Below, piece after piece: positions 61,239 through 64,000 of a DNA stretch of 64,000 bases (position 1 is its first letter; every line of letters starts with the position of its first letter). This DNA is from JAFDWR01 sp038216655. Lineage in GTDB: Bacteria > Armatimonadota > Fimbriimonadia > Fimbriimonadales > Fimbriimonadaceae. Below the pieces are notes generated by a model that saw only the letters and a program-made list of their open reading frames with translations, ran no database searches and was not told where the DNA came from. The position numbers and the translations under genes were made by a program. The stretch is taken from positions 138,740 through 202,739 of the forward strand of contig JBBQPZ010000005.1 of the NCBI GenBank assembly GCA_038216655.1, read 5' to 3'.

Positions 61239-61727
61239 TTGAATAAATTCTTCGGCATCCTTTTGGCAACGACCTTGGTTTCGGCGGCGATCTTGGCCCC
61301 GACCTCCGCAGCAGCGCGAAGCGGCGGGGGTGGCGGCGGAAATGGAACGGAGGTCGGCACCCCGTTCGTCTTCGATCAGTTCGCCTCGATCAACGGCACG
61401 CTCCCAAGCTGGTCGGGCACGTACACGATGACGAACTCGATTCCGGGCTACTACACCTGGTCGACGGTCTCGATCTCGGTCAAGGGGAAGCCGATGAATG
61501 TCTCCGATGGGACGTCCTACCGAGTAACGCTCTACACCACCGATGTGGACTCCGGAGTTGCGCTGGCCCCGGTAACGCTCCCGTATCTGGTCGTAATCAA
61601 CAAGACCGGCACCGTGAAGGGGAACTTCACCATCTACAACCCGCCGAGCCAGAACATCAACCGACGCGTGGACGGGATCGTCATCTCCGCGGCCGACGGC
61701 ACGGTTATCGCCGCCGCCCACTCGTAG
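61239..61727 (+). CDS. Small secreted protein of unknown function
   Basis: 162 residues from the TTG at 61239 (AAGGAG 9 bases upstream); a frame-compatible GTG at 61185 lies inside the hairpin and gives no good signal. Signal peptide LNKFFGILLATTLVSAAILA, then a Gly-rich start of the mature chain (RSGGGGGG) and a beta-rich domain (TYTMTNSIPGYYTWSTVSISVKG, SYRVTLYTTDVDSG). Not recognised. It follows the cytochrome gene by 119 bases on the same strand. Confidence 0.65.
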   Translation: MNKFFGILLATTLVSAAILAPTSAAARSGGGGGGNGTEVGTPFVFDQFASINGTLPSWSGTYTMTNSIPGYYTWSTVSISVKGKPMNVSDGTSYRVTLYTTDVDSGVALAPVTLPYLVVINKTGTVKGNFTIYNPPSQNINRRVDGIVISAADGTVIAAAHS

Positions 61728-61739
61728 GACGACGCAGAC

Positions 61740-62297
61740 TCAGTCTTGGTCAGGATCGTCGACGACGGTCCTGACTAACCTAAGTCCAGACGGAGCCTCT
61801 TCTTCGGCACCCTTGAAGACCTCTTCCCCGGCGACAACACGAAGGACGCATCCCTGCATTTTCGGCTCAATGAACCCGTACATCGTGACTTCGGGGCTTC
61901 GGACAATGAAACAGGCGGCGAACCAGTCGTCGATCACGATATCGCGAAGGGTACGCCGAGTCTCCCCGCGTAGCCAATGGGCTTCCAGCTTGTCGGGCGA
62001 ACCGTAGATCACTGTCACCTCGACATGGGTGGCGTGGTGCGCGCCAAGCACGGCGAGCCGGCTGTCCCACTTGTGATAGACCGCATCCTCCATAAAGAAC
62101 CGGTTTCCGAACACTGCCTTGGGCACCCCAAAGATCTTCATGAACCGCTTGTGCATGTGGCTCGGCACGAATGCGGCCTGAAACTCTTCGAAAGCGAGCT
62201 CTGTCTCGGTGTCATCAAGCAAGCGCGGGGTCGCCCACAGCTTCTTCCATCGATCTACCCGCTGGTCGGGGGTCACGTGGGTGATGGGTTTGGCCAT
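61740..62297 (-). CDS. Hypothetical protein
   Basis: 185 residues, soluble and rich in charged and aromatic residues, with SPDKLEAHWLRGETRRTLRDIVIDDWF. No motif recognised. Its last codons contain an imperfect inverted repeat (61749-61775) that could act as a terminator for the gene at 61239. Confidence 0.55.
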   Translation of the reverse strand: MAKPITHVTPDQRVDRWKKLWATPRLLDDTETELAFEEFQAAFVPSHMHKRFMKIFGVPKAVFGNRFFMEDAVYHKWDSRLAVLGAHHATHVEVTVIYGSPDKLEAHWLRGETRRTLRDIVIDDWFAACFIVRSPEVTMYGFIEPKMQGCVLRVVAGEEVFKGAEEEAPSGLRLVRTVVDDPDQD

Positions 62298-62300
62298 GCC

Positions 62301-62684
62301 CTAGTGTATTCGGTCAGCCTGGGCGCCCGCCGAAGCATCGCACCGTTGGGCTAGCAACGCCGTCTGCACCTTGAAGTCATACGTTCCGGGCAGTCGGATA
62401 CCCCAATTGAAAGCTGTCGGCAAGCCCGTGAGAACCCCAAGTAGCATCGGGGCCGAGGGGACCGCGACTGACGTTGCAACGCGCTTTTCCGCGCACCTGA
62501 ATTGCTGGAATCCTGGCTCACCCGGCTTCGGAGATCGCGTCACGAGATGACCGCAGCAGTCGCGAGTCGTGATGGTCTGGACTAGAGCCGTTGGGCACTG
62601 GACGCCGACAGGCGTCAGCAACAACCGTCCCCATGTCGTCGTAAGCGACATGACGAAAGCGATCGTCATCGCGACCCAACGCAT
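62301..62684 (-). CDS. Small secreted or membrane-anchored protein
   Basis: 127 residues. The N-terminus MRWVAMTIAFVMSLTTTWGRLLL looks like a signal peptide or single membrane helix; five to six Cys (CPTAL, CCGH, RCAEK, RCDAS) in the mature part could form disulphides. Not recognised. It ends 4 bases before the start of the gene at 61740 and may be co-transcribed with it. Confidence 0.5.
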   Translation of the reverse strand: MRWVAMTIAFVMSLTTTWGRLLLTPVGVQCPTALVQTITTRDCCGHLVTRSPKPGEPGFQQFRCAEKRVATSVAVPSAPMLLGVLTGLPTAFNWGIRLPGTYDFKVQTALLAQRCDASAGAQADRIH

Positions 62685-62716
62685 CGACGAATCATACCGC
62701 TACGTGTCAACGACGA

Positions 62717-63124
62717 TCACTTGAAATCGGGCATATGCTCCTGACTCCACTGCTCGATCGCCGTCAACACGGGAGCGAGCGCGCGACCGGCATCGGTTAG
62801 TACGTAGCTCGTGCGGGGCGGCATCGTCGAATGGATGGTCTTCTCGACCAGGCCCGCCTCCTCAAGGGAGGCCAAGCGCTGCGACATCGTCGTCGCGTTG
62901 ACTCCCTCGGCCTTCCGACATAGTTCGTTGAACCCGACCGGCCCGCGAAGGAGTTTGTGGACGATAAGCAGCGTCCACTTCTCCTGAAGGATCAGGACAC
63001 CCCGGATCAGTGCGGCCGAGCCGCACGAACTGGGTTCAGCGGCTTCATCTTCCGGGACAGGCATGCCTTCATTTAACTCTAACGGGCACGCCTGCGTCAC
63101 TGAATTGTGTTTTGTGAATCGCAT
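62717..63124 (-). CDS. HxlR-family transcriptional regulator
   Basis: 135 residues. A winged helix (LILQEKWTLLIVHKLLRGPVGFNELCRKAEGVNATTMSQRLASLEEAGLVEK) fits HxlR/YodB. The Cys in SSCGSAALIRG aligns with the redox-sensing Cys of YodB-type sensors of quinones and aldehydes. A second Cys occurs in ELCRK. The ATG at 63124 is used, although 63064 is also possible. It is divergent from a nitroreductase gene, with a perfect palindrome between them that is likely its operator. Confidence 0.88.
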   Translation of the reverse strand: MRFTKHNSVTQACPLELNEGMPVPEDEAAEPSSCGSAALIRGVLILQEKWTLLIVHKLLRGPVGFNELCRKAEGVNATTMSQRLASLEEAGLVEKTIHSTMPPRTSYVLTDAGRALAPVLTAIEQWSQEHMPDFK

Positions 63125-63133
63125 TGCTTACTA

Positions 63134-63153
63134 CTACGCTTTATTAAGCGTAG
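63134..63153. promoter_or_regulatory. Candidate HxlR operator
   Basis: Perfect palindrome CTACGCTT-TATT-AAGCGTAG between the divergent hxlR-like and nitroreductase genes, 10 bases before the regulator start and 43 before the nitroreductase start. Confidence 0.65.
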
Positions 63154-63195
63154 AAGATGTTGTGGCGCCTTTATGGAGCCAGAAACGAGGAAATC

Positions 63196-63798
63196 ATGCC
63201 GATCACTGAAACCAACACGCTCGACGTCACCGCTCTCGACACGCTCTTCCGCACCGCGCGAACCGCTTATGCTTGGCAGGACAAGCCGGTCTCCGAGGAA
63301 CTTCTGCGCGAGATTTACGACCTGACCAAGCTCGGGCCCACGAGCGTCAACGGCAGCCCCGCCCGTTTCGTTTTCGTCACCACCGCCGAGGGCAAGGCAC
63401 GCCTCCTCCCGACTCTGATGGAACTGAACGTCGCTAAATCTGAGAATGCGCCGGTCGTCGCGATTATCGCGTACGACACCGAGTTCTTCGATCAACTTCC
63501 GAAGCTAATGCCGCACGCCGACATGCGATCCTGGTTCGTGGGAAATCCCGCCTTCGCTGAGGAGACCGCGTTCCGCAACAGCAGCATGCAGGCCGCCTAC
63601 TTCATCCTTGCCGCTCGTGCGCTTGGTTTGGATGCCGGCCCGATGTCCGGGTTCGATGCCGCGAAGGTGAACGCCGAGTTCTTCCCGGACGGGAAGTTCA
63701 AGGTCAACCTTATCGTGAACCTGGGTTACGGCGGCTTCAGTCAGAGCTTCCCGCGTTCGCCGAGACTTGACTTCGACGAAGCCGCGACGATCGCGTAA
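63196..63798 (+). CDS. RutE-like nitroreductase (malonic semialdehyde reductase type)
   Basis: 200 residues from the ATG at 63196, with CGAGGAA just upstream. ARTAYAWQDKPVSEELLREIYDLTKLGPTSVNGSPARFVFV and LDAGPMSGFDAAKVNAEFFPDG match the RutE/HadB family of FMN nitroreductases, 196 residues in E. coli RutE. RutE removes toxic aldehyde formed in pyrimidine breakdown; no other rut genes are here, so general electrophile detoxification is equally possible and suits control by an HxlR sensor. Confidence 0.9.
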   Translation: MPITETNTLDVTALDTLFRTARTAYAWQDKPVSEELLREIYDLTKLGPTSVNGSPARFVFVTTAEGKARLLPTLMELNVAKSENAPVVAIIAYDTEFFDQLPKLMPHADMRSWFVGNPAFAEETAFRNSSMQAAYFILAARALGLDAGPMSGFDAAKVNAEFFPDGKFKVNLIVNLGYGGFSQSFPRSPRLDFDEAATIA

Positions 63799-63863
63799 CC
63801 CGGGAAACCGAAAGTCATCATTCTGAGGAGGCTGTCAAGCTTCCATTGTCAACTTTGAACCGC

Positions 63864-63930
63864 GGTGCCACGGTTTGGCCGGGATTGGAATTGCCTGTTC
63901 AATCGAAGTTGTTTCCCGGCAAACCGTGCG
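63864..63930 (+). repeat. Family-A intergenic palindrome, copy 6
   Basis: Left arm TGCCACGGTTTGGCCGGGA and right arm TTCCCGGCAAACCGTGC enclose about 28 bases. Confidence 0.85.
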
Positions 63931-63955
63931 CTGTAATTACCACTCGTGCGTAGGA

Positions 63956-64000
63956 GCACGGCTTGCCAGGACGCATTTCCGGTTTCCCAGGCATGGCCAA
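63956..64000 (+). repeat. Family-A intergenic palindrome, copy 7, cut by window end
   Basis: GCACGGCTTGCCAGGA at 63956-63971 is a left arm; the right arm would lie beyond or at the window edge. Confidence 0.6.

Overview
This is a high-GC bacterial chromosome segment with no phage, plasmid or rRNA genes. The gene mix is that of an aerobic or facultative soil-type heterotroph: secreted glycosidases and peptidases, Gly-rich lipoproteins, 2-oxoacid:ferredoxin oxidoreductases, a B12-dependent acyl-CoA mutase and a multihaem cytochrome. Together with many small palindromic intergenic repeats and frequent GTG/TTG starts, this would fit Armatimonadota (Fimbriimonadia-like), but I infer the phylum from general character and have not compared it with any database.

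Layout. 0-5 kb: end of a PhyH-type dioxygenase gene, a zinc-ribbon membrane protein, the rplU-rpmA ribosomal operon with a clear terminator, a lower-GC pair of unknown genes whose first member carries a (CT)11 tract, and a nitroreductase. 5-19 kb: a GAF-GGDEF diguanylate cyclase, a C11-type peptidase lipoprotein lacking its catalytic cysteine, a BaiN/HI0933-type flavoprotein, a gene-free repeat-rich stretch (10.65-11.54 kb), a secreted lysozyme-like protein, GNAT, MoxR, small secreted proteins, a second PhyH protein and a GH20-type hexosaminidase. 19-25.8 kb: an S9 peptidase with an apparent frameshift, then ruvC and mutL separated by an oppositely oriented four-helix-bundle gene that lies between inverted GTGGTAGTGGT repeats. 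25.9-27.5 kb: tRNA-Ala(GGC) and a hipBA toxin-antitoxin pair. 27.8-43.5 kb: secreted polysaccharide and peptide degradation (alpha-galactosidase, alpha-rhamnosidase, CocE-type hydrolase, alpha-fucosidase, lipase-like hydrolase) plus a methionine-rich beta-barrel protein and a DUF4382-like lipoprotein.

43.5-59.7 kb is the central-metabolism block. A minus-strand operon encodes a GltD-like flavoprotein with added [4Fe-4S] domains followed by korA and korB. A plus-strand operon encodes meaB, the two mutase subunits and an acyl-CoA dehydrogenase. A second minus-strand operon encodes another GltD-like Fe-S flavoprotein, a 1198-residue NifJ-type pyruvate:ferredoxin oxidoreductase and a dihydroorotate-dehydrogenase-like protein. 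Both oxidoreductases therefore have their own pyridine-nucleotide/ferredoxin flavoprotein, suggesting a route by which ferredoxin electrons from 2-oxoacids are exchanged with NAD(P)H. 59.9-64 kb: a seven-haem lipoprotein cytochrome, a secreted protein whose ribosome-binding site lies inside a 12-bp RNA hairpin, two unknowns, and an HxlR regulator divergent from a RutE-like nitroreductase with a perfect palindrome between them.

The most interesting structures are the four-helix-bundle cassette between ruvC and mutL, the family of 65-70 bp intergenic palindromes found at several sites, the Met-rich porin-like fusion, the beta-domain inserted in the alpha-galactosidase barrel, the Cys-to-Ser C11 peptidase and the hairpin-sequestered start at 61.2 kb.
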